Assembly: GCA_022885665.1 (NCBI GenBank) | Contig: JAGQDJ010000089.1 | Coordinates: forward strand, 1 to 64,000 | Length of the DNA: 64,000 nt | From: Triops longicaudatus | Taxonomy: Eukaryota; Arthropoda; Branchiopoda; Notostraca; Triopsidae | Direction of reading: 5' to 3' | Shown: piece by piece, positions 22,710 through 37,560 of the stretch | How positions within the stretch are numbered: position 1 is the first letter of the stretch | Layout of the letters: every line of letters starts with the position of its first letter | Position numbers and translations under genes: made by a program | The notes under the pieces: model-generated | Databases searched by the model: none | What the model was told of the DNA's origin: nothing | The model's input: only the letters and a program-made list of their open reading frames with translations

Positions 22710-25700
22710 GTCTCATTCGTAACAACAGGAAATTATTTTCATTATTTGTTGGGTGGATGTTTAATTTACTTTTCTTCCACCTCATTGCCGAAAAGTAACA
22801 TAATCTTAAACTATAGTAGTAGGACTAGGCTGATTGCTAAATCTGATTATCCAATTGTGTGGAAAATGCATTTTAGGAGAATCTGTAGGGATTGTTCCGC
22901 GTAGGAGCAACTAGTCATGTAATGGAAAGGAAGCACAAACTCAGTACGGTTAATTATACGTATATTTTATTCAGCAGACATTGGTTTGAGGTAGGAACAT
23001 TGAGGATATTCTAAATTAACTGAGGATATAATTTAAGTTAATATTATAATTCGTGGCTAGGAACAATCACCTACATATAAATCGAATTTTTCGCTACAAC
23101 AGCTTGATCATGACTTAGTTCTAGCCCGGTTGATCGTTCTTCGTCAGCTAAACCAAGTGCTTGTGAGTTACTAATAGATCAGATAAAAGCTGCTTCGCCA
23201 GTCATAAGCTATCCCTTAATTCAGGTTATTCTTGGCATTTTGTGAGTAAGCTTTCTTATGATTTAATTCGAGAGGTATAGTTATTCTGTATATGTTACGC
23301 AGTGTGAGCATTGTCTGCACGACTTTCACTTCATGGTTCCAGTTTCTTAATTATTGATCAGATCCCCTCTTCAACATTCGCTGCTATAATGAGCCAATTC
23401 TTGTAATACGGCTCGTACAGTTTATAGCACTTTACGGTGGGATTTTAAATTACAACTTTTAGGTACATATTAAACTTTAAACGGTGATTTATTCATGACG
23501 ATTCAAACTCTACGAAGAAAAGCCATGACTTTATGATTTGTGACTTGGAAGCTAATACGAAATGTAACACACAAGAGTGCCTGGATGATTACAGCTATCT
23601 TGTAGCTAAAAGCACCCTTATAAATAAGCTTGTAGAATCACTTTGCTTGGTCTATAATTCAATGAATTTACTGCAAATTTATTTATTATAGTATCCGTTT
23701 CCCAAATACTATACTGCGAAAACCTGAGGCTTGCTTTTAGTAATTTGTGAGCCCGTAAAATGCAAAATAATTTAAAGCCATTTTGATTGTAAGACAAAGA
23801 AAAGAACGTGAAGGTAAGCCAAAGTTTTTCTTATGATTTACTGAATTTATTTTTTTTCTTTCTCTCTCTTTCTCCGTTGCTTACCTATACTCGCATCGAG
23901 TTGCCTTGTTCCACTGATGGATGAAACTCGGTATGGTCCGACGTGGACGACTAAAATGTGAGACAAGAGCACGCAAAGTCCTCCATAGCATTACAAGGAC
24001 CAGAAGACAAAAATAACAACCACCGTCATTTGAAAGTCTAATTAACAAGGATTCTCGCAGCATACCACCAAGCAGCCTAAATCTAATCAAGCCTAAGTCT
24101 ACTTGGCCATGTTTGTGTGTAGCGTTTTTATGGTCCAGTATATCTGACGGCTGTGCCAACAAGACTCTGCATGCGTTCTGGACTGGAGCGGAGTCAGCAA
24201 GTAGCTGAAGAAGACATAGCCAGTTTTTAAGAGCGGAGACCGACATGGGTTGATAGCCATTAAAGTTTACTTGAGAACACGTCGAAATATCTTTCCCTTG
24301 ATGCCGGCGTCAGACAAGCCCACTTGCAAGAATAATGGATGACTGCTAAACACACCGTGTCCATGTGTGAAATACTCTGCCTTGTCTATAGCCTTCATCC
24401 TTACGACTTCGCAGCTCCAAATTAGCCAAATGGATCAGATAAAAACCGAACGTCGTAAAACTCTTAGCACATAAGCACTTACGCATGATTACACAGAGGA
24501 GCAGCCGTTTCTCTAATACCAGCAACCGTTTTGGCCTTGGATCGTTATCAAAAATTGCCAATAAAAAGAAGCGTTTTCTTCTGTACGGTACACTGTAAGG
24601 TTCTTCGACATACAGTGGCTGCAGCTGAGGAGATTTTTCCCCGTACCGCAAGTTCCCTCTAACCTCCAACTTCAAAACCAAGTTCAAGAAAGCCAATTAA
24701 TTTCCCACTCAAGTTTGTGGGAACTTCTCATTAACCTCGCATAAAGGGCTGAAAGGGGGAGCAGAATTGGGAGTTGGTTTGAAGAGAGATGGGAGGGGGA
24801 AAATCGAGAATTAAAGTCGCAACACAACACAGGTTTCGCCATCGTTAAAGCGCGCCCTACGGGTATTACAAGGAAAAGGGCCGTGTTTATGGGTAATTGA
24901 ATGGCATACGTTGTGTATATGTGTACGCACACATAACAAGATGCCTGTGTATTCCCCTCCTTTAACATTGTTGTTCATTCTGTGCCCTGAAACCTTCACT
25001 CGTATTGGCTCTTCCTCGTCGGTGACCTTAATTAGGTCTTACGGTAGTAATAGAACTGGCGGAATGATAGTTTTTCGAGGGAGCAAGATGGGGGGTTTGG
25101 TGGAGCTAATTCAATCAAGGGCCACAGTGGAGGCCAAACTGATCCAAGAAGTCGAGTCAAGCAACTGTTGCCATTGTATTACTTCGCTTTAACTACCGGG
25201 GGGTTCTGTCTTGCTCCTTCTAATAGCATAGGACAGTATAATCGCCGTTCGTGGACATTGTGACTTTTACTGTGCAGTAGTTTAGCCAAGATTGTAATGG
25301 AAGCTTTTTTCTCTCTCGGTAGAGGTTATACCAACCACAGTTTGATGGCAGTTCTCACGCGTGTGGTTTTCTTGCCTGAAGAGATTGCAGAGGACACAAA
25401 GATAAAGAAATAGCTAACCTTTCTTTAAAGGGGCTTAAACAGCCTCTAAAAATGAACGCAGTAGAAGAGAAAAAAGTGTTTTGACTATGCTAGCTTCTTG
25501 AATAACAGCAAAAAAGCAGGATAGCAAGAATGAAGAGTCCCTTTTTTTCTAAGGACCTTGACAGATGGGAAGTTGGGTGCTTCACACTTGCGATATCTTC
25601 TGGCACGCGGAGCTGAAAGTCTATGACAGGCCAAGTTATTGGCCTCATATCATGTTGCGAGCCTTTACATCACTCCTGAATGCTCCGCTGGCTAATTAGA

Positions 25701-28700
25701 AGGCTTTGCGAAACAGAATTTTGCCTCCATAGCATGAAAATGTACTATGTTGACGGACACAACACCATAAAAGCGAAACTAAAACGATGTTAGTTAATTA
25801 GACACAACGGGTACTTAACAGTTATGACGCTTGCAGTTGACACTCGCGTAAACGGAACAACGTAGCCTTCGGTACTCTTTAACAATGCTATTAAAAGTGT
25901 AGTTAAAGTTACGGGGAGGTTTAGAAGTTTGCTTTACGGAAACAGAACTCATAAAATGTGCGCTTCAGTTAGCCATTCGATTCTAGTAACCTCCATTTAC
26001 GGATTCATATGGGTGAGAAAAGCCTCTGTAGAATTTCGACATAGCCGCGATCTTTATACCACGTTGAGGCTGGAAAGTGTATTCATATTACGAAATGGGT
26101 GATAGCGTTATTAAACGTGACTCAATTTTCCTTTCCAGACCCAAATTAACTCCTCTCAACTTGCATGCCCTTGGCTACCCTAGATGTTTAACTGTCGCCT
26201 ATACTTGCGTAAGCCAGAAAATGCCTACAATACTGAAACAATGGTTAACGAATAAATTGGACAGCGATGTGCAGCTTTGCAAATCAGCTGCAATTTCAGA
26301 GAGTACCGCAAATACTCAGCAGTGAGTTGTACATGACTCTTATTGTGGGACTCTGATGAAGTTCTTATCCTACTACTTTATTATAATAATCGAGTTGTAC
26401 TATGTATTACACACTGTGCCAATCTCTTGCTTTTCTCTGCATAAAAAGCAACACAGTGACACACGTAATACACAGTGATAAAAGTAATACAGTGCTATAA
26501 GTAATAAGTTTATTTATATTAAATTACACCTTCATTTACATTAAATTACATAATAATTGATTATAAGAACAGTAATACACAATAAACAAGTAATATTAGC
26601 GCACTCAAACCCAGAAGTCTATCAATAAGGTTGTTAAAACAAAAATGTTTCGGATATTATTTGACTTCTAAGTTTCTGTACCATTGGCCCATTAAAGTGA
26701 CGCATGCTGCAGAGACAGGTGTAATTAATGACTACATATAGGAACATTATTTGAATTCTATTGGACTTAATGCCAATGTTAATAATACCCAGATGGCGCA
26801 TTGTCCTTTAACTTCACGTTGTTTAGTTACACTGAGAAAATCCTCAGACACTTCTACCCGCAGTTTGCTTTGCTCAATCAGGCAAGGCTGCGAAATTTGG
26901 CCCATCAATTTGCCTGCAACAATGGAACTTTCATTATAGAACACCAGGAGCTTACAACGCAAAAGCTTAACAACTTCACTAATAAATTCCAAGTCGCCAT
27001 AAAGTTACGGAACTATCCAAGCATGGAATCACGAAGGAGTTAAAAACCGGACTTTTGTGACGCGATCAATCATCATTATGAACTCCACAAGCTCCCATAC
27101 GAGGTAAATTCCGCATTCAAGCAGGTAAATATGAATACCAATAGCGTTACACTTTAGTCTTGTTTTACTGGCTTAAGGATCTTTGGCTGGAATACTGCTG
27201 GTAAAAAGTTTTTATTATGCTGTTACAATGTTTTCGTCTCGATTTCTCAAGGATATGCAGCAAACGTATTTAAAAGTTACGAGTTCGCCGGTAGAAAACC
27301 AGCAAAACTTGCTAGTCCGTGACATACACCCTACACCGTGACACATGCAAAATTATATGCACGGCAACTTAAGGTCTGTTTTTCCACCAGTCGTGATCGA
27401 CTCTTTTGCCTCTTTTGTACAGAAAATGCTGCATACAGCATGCATGTCCGTTTTAATACGAAAACCCGCTACAGAAAAGTTCCAGACTTTCTTTTTTCTC
27501 TCTGGCTTAGCTCCCTTTTTGTGTCGTACCTTCTATTGCGTTTTTTCCCATGAAAAATGACCGTCATTTGCGTGCGGCTTAAGACGGGAGGAAAAGTTGG
27601 AGGATAACACATTAAGGTTTGTGTACATGGTAAGTTAAATAGCACGTATATAACGAGTAATGCCATAGCGATTCCAAGGGGCTTAAGCCCAGACATTCTG
27701 GCCTGTATGACAATACTGTGTTGCATTTCTTTTCATCTCCCTGGATAAAAAAGGAGCTAGTTATACCTAGTGGTTTATTCTAGCGTGGTCTTACATGGTT
27801 AGAGTTAGAAACGTTCTTTTTTTTCTAACTTGTCCGGGCTAGCAATATTAATCTATCTTCTTGTGCTAGAAAACCAGACTCTACTTTAAAACCTGCGGGT
27901 GAATAACACGACAGACGAACCGCAAAGAGACAAGAAGATATGTTGGCAACCTAACGCGACTTCTCTTTGGAGTTTTCATTTCAATGTTCCGTCACATTAA
28001 ATGGAGGTTTTGTTTTCCCAATTATAAACCGGAGCATATAACAGCATTCTTCCATGAAAGCACGGCACACTTTATTCTCACTTGCACTCGCTGGGGGTTG
28101 CTTTGAGCTTCCAAAGCTCGCCAACTTACGGGTTAAAAGGCTAACGAAGAAGGAAACTGAATCTAGACAATAACTGGTTTTCGCCTCGCTTTGACAGTAA
28201 TAAGCCGTACACTCGGTGGCCCAAGCACTTCAGGGCCAGCAAAAATTCACTCTCCCGTTTTCCATTTCACACTTGGCATCCTTCCCCAAGAAATAATCAT
28301 ACATACGAGCTTTTTTCCACTTTAAAACATCTAACATTTCCCTTTTCGTTTTTTCTCTTCCATCAAGTTACCCCGAATGCTTAACACGCAACGCTAGTCA
28401 GCTTTCTAAGAGAACAAGCAAACAATGTTTCTTTGAATTTCTGATGAGACTCTGTTCAATTAATCTAAATAAATTGTCACTCTGGTGCCCTTAAGATTCT
28501 TCTTCAACCTTCACCATATTTGGGAGTTATCATCCACCTCCAGAGACAGCTGCGGAACACGCTCGATTTGAACCATATTCGGACAATGCTATCCCCCTCA
28601 TATCGAACCAAACTTAATTTGCATAGCCCAGCTCCTTAACAATGATGGATTTACACGCCTTGGGGTGCAACTTCTGGCTTCTGCTGAAGAAGAATAAGAA

Positions 28701-31700
28701 GAACCCAAAAAACAGACCTTTGAAAATTGCTTTAGAATATAGTGTTTTATTTTAAACCAACATCTGGTATTTTTTTGTGCGTACGGAACGCAAACCCGCC
28801 TTGCTAATGTAGTAGCAGCAGTAGTGGTTTAAGTTAACGCAAAGATCCTTCATAAAGTTAGGATCCCCGAAGTCTGGAACTCCCATAGGCTTGGGGATGT
28901 CTGTGTGAACTTGAGCGAAGGGAAAAGTTGTATGTTCAAGGCGTATTATTATGGTCGTCTGGTTTACCCTAATCCATCATAAGTCTTTATAACTGGAAAA
29001 TCAAAGTTGGGATAAGGGACATGGGTATGCCGTTGATATGGGTATCCGCTGAACGGATACACGGCAGGTAAAAGAGCCTGTAATGCTCACACACCTGCGA
29101 AGTTACTTTTTTTGCCGGAAAAAAGAAGCGTTTCAGCCGACGAAAAAATTCTGACCGTGAAGCGGAACGAAAAGTGCCATAACGCAGCTTGCACATATAA
29201 GAATGACAAAGGAACTTATGCTCAAACATGAAAGCGGAAGAAACGTCCCACCCCAGAAAATATACTCTGTATGCACAAAAAACTCACCTTTACAAATTGG
29301 CAAACGGAAGGAGAAAATCTTGAAATTTATCCGTATAAGAGCCGTGCCAAGATTTAAAACGTCCGCTTGAGTTCCTTGACAAGATCGCAAAACTGGTTGT
29401 TAATCAATGCTTGTGCATTTTTGTCTGTGCAGTTATTTAACATTTTTATTTGTTCATACATGTTGTCATTTCTAGCAACAATGTCGTGTTTTATTCAATT
29501 TATTTTTAGGACAATAAGACGAGAGACAATCATTTATTTTACAGTTTGTTTTCACGAACTCTTTTTGTAAGGCAGTGGAATTCATTGTTGGTTTGAACGA
29601 AATCTAGCGTGAACTCAAGAGGTGTAAAAAGGCATGCTTAGTCATAATTAGGCCTTGAGATAATTTCATTCATTTGTGTTTTAAATTTTCTGATAACTGT
29701 TTTAAAATAAAAAATAAAAAATTCCTACGAAATAGTTCACATACATGTCATTTTGTGGCAATGAAATTTGATGTCGATTTAAATAAAAATAACTGCAGCC
29801 TGACAAAGTGCACGAAGACCTTACGCTCTCTGGGTTAATTTTAGAATTATTTCTAGCTTTAACGAAATTGCGTCGAATGCTTGTTCAGTGCAGTCACGGG
29901 AGAAAATTCCTTAACAATTCTGCCATTACTGTATTTAGGGGGTGCTTAGCCCTTGGCTTTGAAAGAAAATATTGTAGTAGTAGGAAATCGTTGAAGAAAA
30001 GGCTAGAAAATGGTGGTAGACTCGACGGGGTGCTTGTTAGTGTGCTACGGAGGCGCATGAGGGGGTCATCAATTGGACAACTTGGAAAATCGGGCAAAAA
30101 TGTCGAACACGTCAAAAGTCTGAAGAGGAAAAAGGAAAAGAAAAAAGTTGTAGGGGGGAGGCACATATCCATACCATATCACCTTTTCCCACTCTTCAGA
30201 CCCTTTTTTCCAATCTACCGCGCCCTTTTACCCATACCAGGGTTATTGAGAACTCCAGAAAATTTAATTCAGATTCGCCACGCCCATGTATGGCCTCCTG
30301 GTCATTCGTATGGTAAACTTAGGAATACACACACTTGCATTTTAGCCGCTGAAGCTCGAATCGAATCTTTAATTTTAACCAACGCCCTAAACTGCAATTG
30401 AGACAGGATCTTTATGGCAGGTTGGCTTAATTAACCAAGTTATTGAGACCTTTTTTTTTCTCTCGCCCTTTCTGGTGTTCTAGTTCTACTTTCTATTAGC
30501 TGACAGAAAAGACTTTTTCAGAAATCCATTTCTTTACTCCCCCCCTAACTAGCCACCTCTACCACCAAGAGATTCACCACCGTAAAGTAGCGAAAGTATG
30601 CATATTTTCCCACGCATATATACCGACAAGCTTAGCTTTCAGGCTTTACCGCGCCGCTTAGGTCAAAGGGCGATTTTCAGGTCATCAGCGTAAAGGAGGG
30701 TGGCTCTCCCTTTACCCCGATCTCAACTTTCCGTTTCCCTCATCACTAACCACTTGCCTGGGTAACTTTACCTCGTCCGGCACGCTCTTCATTTCTTCTT
30801 TTTTTCGGCCCTTTACTCACTAGGTTACCAGCAAAAGTTAAAGGAGTTCCTTTGTTGGTTTCCTAACCGAAGTTGACACCCTAAAGCGCCTAACGAATCG
30901 CTTAATTTCAATTTTTAAAACGCAAGAAAACTATACCAAAACACTGACCACAATCTAACCACAAAAGAGTGAAATATCTTAGTGAAACAAAGAAACATTC
31001 TACCTAGATCACAGCTTACTTATGGGCAACAATAAATTTCAGCATGTCAGAAATTACCTTCGCATTGCACTCAGCTGTATATCGGTGCGGCGTCTTTCAA
31101 AAGGTAACACGATAGACATTTTTCTATTAAGAACTAAACAATCTCCAGACTTAACAGACTTAAACGAGTGTACGCTTAAAAGAGCAGCTTACGAAATTTA
31201 AACTATTTTTAGCGACTACAAGTTTACGCTCACGGTACCACCCCTAAGCGTGGGTACTTGGACGAAACGGATTGGAGGGGAGTCATGTTCTCTGTTTTTC
31301 AAGCATAAGTATAATATGAGTTATGCTTAATGACCGGAACGAGGCCAATATTACGGCCCAAAACAGGGGGGTTATATGTTTACACGCGTTAGGTTCTGTA
31401 CAGTACGGTACGTTTGCAACGGCTCAAGTACTGAACTAGTACCAAGCGGCCGAAAAGGTCTCTAAAACTAATCAGTTTTGTCTTTCAACCCTCAGCTGTT
31501 CAACAACCATTACAAGAACGCATGCAGAGGGTTTGGTCAATACGAAACCCACCGTTTTTCTCCCTTCAAGGAGCTTTAACTCATGTTTTGCCGTTCGCCG
31601 GCGCTCTATTACGTGCACATGTCTTTTTTCTCCATTTCGTTCGACAGCAAGAAACTTCCGTAACCCTGGTATATATTTGTGTCTCAAATATGCATCTGTT

Positions 31701-32880
31701 CCCTAACCCCCCTCCTCCCTTTTCAGACTGAACTTAATGACTCAGCAGCAATGGCATCTAATTTTTCCGTTTCCTTTGAAGGAAATGAGACGAGAATCAC
31801 CTTTTAATGTGATTCGAGAGGGAAAAAGTTAGGAGCTGCTGTCAAGTTCTCCAATTGTTTGTCTTTGTCATGTCTTACAGGCCTTTTGGAGGACCTCATT
31901 CAAAGTTGGTAGGCCCACAGGTAGATAAGCCTAAAACTAGAAACTTTGTGCGTGAAGCACTGACCAAGCGTGACAACATTAACGCATTGTGGTTGCTTTT
32001 TTCCGAGTTTTTCTCCCTAAATAGGAAATGACCACGCAAAAAGGTAGCTCCCCGATTCTAGGATTGTTTAGCTCCCGAGTTGACAACTAACTAAGCTGTG
32101 CTACTGTAATAGGACGCACACCAAAAGATACAATAGGGCTAATGAAGTTTTTCCCCTTCCTTGGATGTTTTACTCAATGTGACAGATCAGGGAAAATTTG
32201 ACTTTTTCTAAAGTAAACTGTCAATGACGAAACAGGAAATGAGGCCCTGCCCACTTTTTTAAAGAAAAAAATGGAACCTTGCTGGTACCAATGTTAACAC
32301 ACTTGCGTTCACAGAACGGAATTCGGATGTTGGGCTAAGATATTGCTGACATCCGAGTTGACCGAGCAAACTTGGGAAATCATATTTCCTAACTTTCTTT
32401 TATTTTTTTTATTTTATTTTTTTATTATTATTTTTTTTTTGGCCTGTTTCCGAGATATGATAAGCCGAAATAAATAGCGACATATTTGACGTCGTTGACA
32501 TGCTATGAGCTCCGGCGATGAGTCAGAAAATCCGAACGGTACACTTCAATCTGACGAAACCCCTGTTCACTTCCTGTAACATGTAACAATGTCCGTACTA
32601 TCGAGCTACACGCAGTACGTGTAGGAAACTTCGAAATATACTCGAGGCACGGTGTTTGCCAGGTATATGATCACGGAAAGCTCTATGCATTATGTTCTCG
32701 TGAGACGCCATTCCGGTATGTTTTGTTTAATCTGACATTTCTTGCTTTTGATTTCCTGTAACAACGCCAAGCCATACAAAATGTGAATTAATTGATTGCC
32801 CATACAGAACTTGCCTGACTCGAGAAACTCTTTCAATGTTTAGGAGATCAATCCAAACAAATATACCTCTGTTGCTAAAT
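22710..32880. other. Gene-free interval, left part of the desert
   Basis: AT-rich sequence with only short or family-less reading frames. The longest, 29808-30401 plus, opens with GTG and is lysine/arginine-rich low-complexity sequence. A minus-strand frame at 23881-24246 ends at a donor-like GTAAGC but has no recognisable homology. A short tandem repeat is at 26451-26505. Nothing else can be assigned. Confidence 0.4.
26451..26505 (+). repeat. Three-copy minisatellite, unit about 18 bp
   Basis: Three successive units share the pattern ACAGTGnnAnAAGTAAT: ACACAGTGACACACGTAAT, ACACAGTGATAAAAGTAAT, ACAGTGCTATAAGTAAT. A related inverted fragment (TATTACACACTGTG) lies just upstream, near 26404. 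Confidence 0.6.
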
Positions 32881-32906
32881 AATTACCCATTGAAATAAAT
32901 CTCCGT

Positions 32907-32907
<1 letters not shown>

Positions 32908-32938
<31 letters not shown>
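32908..32938 (+). repeat. A31 tract preceded by AATAAA
   Basis: Thirty-one consecutive A follow an AATAAA at 32894-32899 by eight bases, as in the 3' end of a retroposed transcript. No matching target-site duplication or parent gene was found, so a chance poly(A) microsatellite remains possible. Confidence 0.55.
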
Positions 32939-32942
<4 letters not shown>

Positions 32943-33365
32943 CACACCGAAAAACTTAATAATTTGTGCTGATCTCTGATCGTCTTTTACAATCATAAGT
33001 CTCATATTTAATTTTGCACTATGAATTCTTAACGTATATTTGCGTGTGGGTATCCACACATGGAACATTTCCTATCCTGTGCATTTGCATAATGCAGTAC
33101 GATGAGGTAGCTAATTAACAAGCTTTAAAGTGAACATGGCCATTAAAAACCACAAGTACTAACTGAGAAATATAGAACGTGTTTATGATTGTTGCTGTAT
33201 CACTTAACGACCGGATTCGTCCTTAAAATCAGTTCAGAGTATTTTTTTTTAAAGTCTTGCTTTTGTCATAAACTCGACAAAAACCTGGTCCTTCCTTATC
33301 ATTTGCGTTGAATTATATTCACTTGAATAAAAAGCCCGTTGTAATAATTAGTGTAGAAAAAACTA

Positions 33366-33428
33366 TTTTTGGAATTGTTGGAAAATTGTTGGAAAAATTT
33401 TTGGAAATTTTGGAATTGTTGGAAAAAA
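33366..33428 (+). repeat. Degenerate tandem repeat, GGAAATTGTTGG type
   Basis: Repeated variants of TTGGAATTGTTGGAAAAA over about 60 bp. Simple-sequence DNA with no coding meaning. Confidence 0.55.
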
Positions 33429-36400
33429 ATACCAATTGTGTGACGTTTGGAGTAAAAAGGTGCAATAAAAAATCGAGAAGTTCTACACTGTAATGTGCAG
33501 AAGCATTAAAGTAATATTCGTTCAGCTAAGTGAGTAGACACATTTTCAACCACCTTTGTATGAAGGAACCAAGTGGGTACTTCGGGCTAAGCAAAAAGGG
33601 TCTAAAACTGTGAGTTTGTGTAAGAATTATTTACGGTTCAATCCAGTTTAATCTACTTTCAAGATGAGGCAAAATGGCCGTAACATTAATAGCTTTCCTA
33701 TTTCTGCACCCACTTTTCGTATTTGCGTCGCTAGGGCGTTATAATACATAAGCTAGCGAAATAGTCTATTAAAAAAGCAAGGGGGAGAAAAGGCGCGTGG
33801 GAAGACATGTTTTGGCAACACTCTTTTATAGAAGTGCAAGGCTTGGACAAAAGCTTAGACAAGCTTTCTCTATGAAGGGAACCTCTACAGTACTGCATTG
33901 TGCCTTTTCCCTCATCTTTTCAGTTTTATGGTGACAAGCATAGTTCACAGCCGTAAGCCTTCAGGAACTCCTTGAAATGACCTACCAGGTAAAAAGTTCT
34001 TTCTCACCTTTTCAAGTCTGGGAGGGCTCGGGGTCCCCCTTTCGTATCACCAAAAAGATAAGATAGATTGTTGGCCGTCGCGTTGGCTTTAACGGTGCTG
34101 ACCATCGACGATTTTGGCTTTGCTTTAGCAGTGATGCGCACAGACGACACACAAAACGAAATTCCTAGGGAGTAGCAACATCGAGAGCCTGGAGCCTAGT
34201 GAAAGAGGCGAGAAAGGTGTCACGTTTCGGCCCACAGTAATTTATAAAGCGTGGAGAGAACTCTTCCCCTTCTTGCTCCTTTTAACGCTCGCTTTCCTGG
34301 CCGAGATGGCATTTAATTCTTGGAGCTGGCAGGAATAGGATAAACTGTTTGATGTTTCAGAAGGCCCAATATCCAAATCTCTAGAAAATCAAGCTTAAAG
34401 AGGCACAACAGTTGTCACTTTGCATCAAGCATTTGAACGGATCATCACTTTGTCAACAATCCATGGAAATTTAAGACATTCCTCGGAATGATCCTCCTTT
34501 CCTAGCTAAGCGAGGAATGTTTTCAGGTGAGTACACCGAGAAGTTGCAGCAATCTGATCATAAAGGCTTCTGGCCTGATCTCATTTGCCCACTGAATTAC
34601 TTGAATTTGAAAAGTTCAATGCAAACTGTTCAACTGTGAAATGCATTTTGTAACGCTGTGGACCCAAGATATCCGAGACTCGCGCTTGTTATTTAAACGC
34701 GACAAAGAGGGGGACAAAAAGAAAATGTTTAAGCTAGATATACAGTAAAAGGGCAGATGTTCCGCTATACGACAATCGGTGGTCCGCTTCCTTCAATACA
34801 ATCCTGGTTTAACAATCACTCCAACAGCGCTGTTGGGTTTGTGCTCTTTGCGCTCTTCTCTGCCAGGCCGCTCTTCACCCCCCCCCCCCTCCCCTACAAT
34901 ATTTTTTTTTTAAGTCCCAGGTATTTCAAAGTTTATCTTCTACACTCAAATCGGTGCTTTTGCCCTTCTTACGAAGTATTTTTTATTATGAGAGCTTGTA
35001 TTTATAAACCGTGAAATTTCAATACCTTACTGTGAAAAGACGAAGGATCAAATGTAAACGTTTTGGGGATGATATTCGCAATATTCCCTCACAAAAGGAG
35101 CACAGGAGGAAAAGCGACCCGCGCATTAAATATTAATAGAATTTTTTTGACAGACTTACACGCGTTTTTATGGGAATTTCGTGACGTAGGCGCAAAAGCC
35201 GACGATAAAACGTAATAGAAATCTTCTATACAGCGATATCTTCAAGTTCAAGCTTTAATACTACAGCGTTCACTTGGGAGGTATTTATTTGCAATGTAGA
35301 TTCTGAGCAAATTTATCTCTATTTTTTTCCTCATGGAATGTATTTCTTCCTCCTACCAGGAAAAGCAAATCAGGGTTCGCATGGCTCATGTTTTTGCTTG
35401 TTTTTGTCTGTCGAAAAACGTGTCGAGTGGATTTTGAGCCAGTCACCTTTGGCCTGCCAAAACTTCCCGCAGCGTGGCTTCATCACTTATGCAACACGGC
35501 AGGAGATCCCTCGTGCACCTCTCCACCTTTGGCTATGCCAATTTTAAGATCATGGGACACCACACATGGATTCCGCCCCTTTGGAAGTTCTCTCGAAGCC
35601 TTGTTCAGTACAAATTGTGGGATAAAAGCCCTCCTCAAACCGCGTGTCGCATTCGGTAATAAAATCAAAAACCGTTTGTTTTAAAAACAGGACGATTCCA
35701 CTTTGTGGCTAAAAATGCTTAAATTCTTACACTCCCCCACCCACCTTTGGGTTTTAGAGCCACGGTGAGGGGGCGGTGAAGGGGAGGATGAAAAAAAGAG
35801 TTACCTATCTTGGGGTAGAACAATAAAAAAAGAACCTAAGTTAACCACAACACAATCCGAGACTCCATCTTTCGCAGCAGGAGCTGGTGAAGGAGGCAGG
35901 CGCGATCTGCGGCGCGAAAACTCGCAGCAGGAGATGGACTTTGTATCAGTACAAAACGTTACTACACCCAAATGGGCTTCACCAGTTCAAAATATACTGT
36001 ACACAACAATGCTGGTTTGTGGTTGTGTTTTAGGGTTCAATTTATTGACCGAGTTCTATGCAAATGAGCATATTTCAAGGGCCCCCCTTGACATTGTCAG
36101 GGAGGATAGTGGACAGCTGGAGCAAGGGGAATTTCACGAAATGTTTCACCTGCTCTCACAGCAAAAACTGTGGGTATTGTACAAGGGGAGGGGATAACTT
36201 TCATATTTCTCTTTCTTGGCAAGCCTGCACAGACTTTGTTACATAGTCATAGCTTGCGTAGCAAAAAACTTGGTTAATAATTTTATTTTTATTTTTGCCA
36301 TTCGCTAAATCATAATGGTTGGGTGCGCTCAGGAGAGCCAGAATGAAATATTGCGTCCGTAAACTGCAGTCATTAAAAAAATCTCAATGAACGGTACATT

Positions 36401-36887
36401 AATTCCTTGTTTATGTCCCAAGTATCGAGAACTCTACCAAAGTACCCGCCACAAATTAAAAATATAAAAAACATGTTAAATCATACTCTTATGATAGGAG
36501 CTAATCCACAAGTCCTCACGCACTTTTTGCTATATAACTCTTATTGACTACTATTTTTCCGTCGAAAGCAAATTCGAAAAGTTTTGAAAGACCCCAACTT
36601 GGAAGCCTTTTTTTATATATCTGGTCAACGCAGTTCACTTCTGCAATGACTCCAAGCTAGCGTACGCGTTCAGGACGTGAGTCAAATAAAAAGAAGGCTC
36701 AGGTACTTCACTTAACGTTGCATCCCTCTAGGGACGAAGAGTGTGTACAAAAAATTAAGGTAGACTAAAGCAAAAGTCTGCACTTGCAAGTGATATACCA
36801 CACAATATCACAGTTAGTTAATTACTATAATAATAATAAAAAAACGGAAGCTTAAAGGTAGAGCTTAGATTCTGAAACGTTTTAGCT

Positions 36888-36990
36888 CAGCGGTCTTCAA
36901 CACGGGCGATATTGCCCACTTGTGGGCGTTTTGAGTTTTTACGTAGGCGTTGAACTTTACGTAGTGGGCGGTATGGGGGCGCTTGTCATT
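36888..36990 (+). mobile_element. Possible hAT-family terminus
   Basis: The stretch beginning CAGCGGTCTTCAACACGGGC, followed by GGGCG-rich sequence, looks like the end of a hAT element. I could not find the matching inverted end downstream, so the element is either broken or the resemblance is accidental. Confidence 0.3.
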
Positions 36991-37560
36991 CGATGGATAT
37001 TCATGTCCATTGAAAGGCATACAAATTTAGAAATACTTTTTAAGCGAGCTACGAATATTTGTTCCTAGCTCAGTTACAGTAAACAGTGGCACTTAGAGGC
37101 TGTCATCCATGGAAAAAAAGAAAGAATTTACATATACGAAGTCAAATGTATCATAGTTAGTATTTTTCGCTTTCTGAATGGAGAAAAGGTCATCGAGGGT
37201 AGCTTTTGCAAGTTTTTTTTGTACCAAGTTTACAAGCCTGCGACATATTATTGGTTTGTTTTTGTTATATTCCTCTTTTTATTTTTGTTTATCCCACGTC
37301 AGAATATATGCCTACAACAGTTTTGTTCAGGCCCTGTATTTATGTAATTTTAGAACTTACAGGTCTATCTATGTCTCTCTTGATTGGAAGCGTATATACC
37401 GTTACATGAAAACAATCCCAAGAATATGCAATTTGGTGAGAATAAAATAGCGGGATAACGCGGTCATAACGAAATTCAGAAGAATTTATTTTACTTTTTT
37501 AGTCAAGTGTAATTCGCATTTTATTTCAATTTTTTGGCTATTTATGAAGTTTTTCTGCAT

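Noticed and set aside
29808..30401. 198-codon plus-strand frame
   Set aside because: It begins at GTG, is Lys/Arg-biased and low-complexity, shows no domain or splice context, and sits in an open purine-rich patch.
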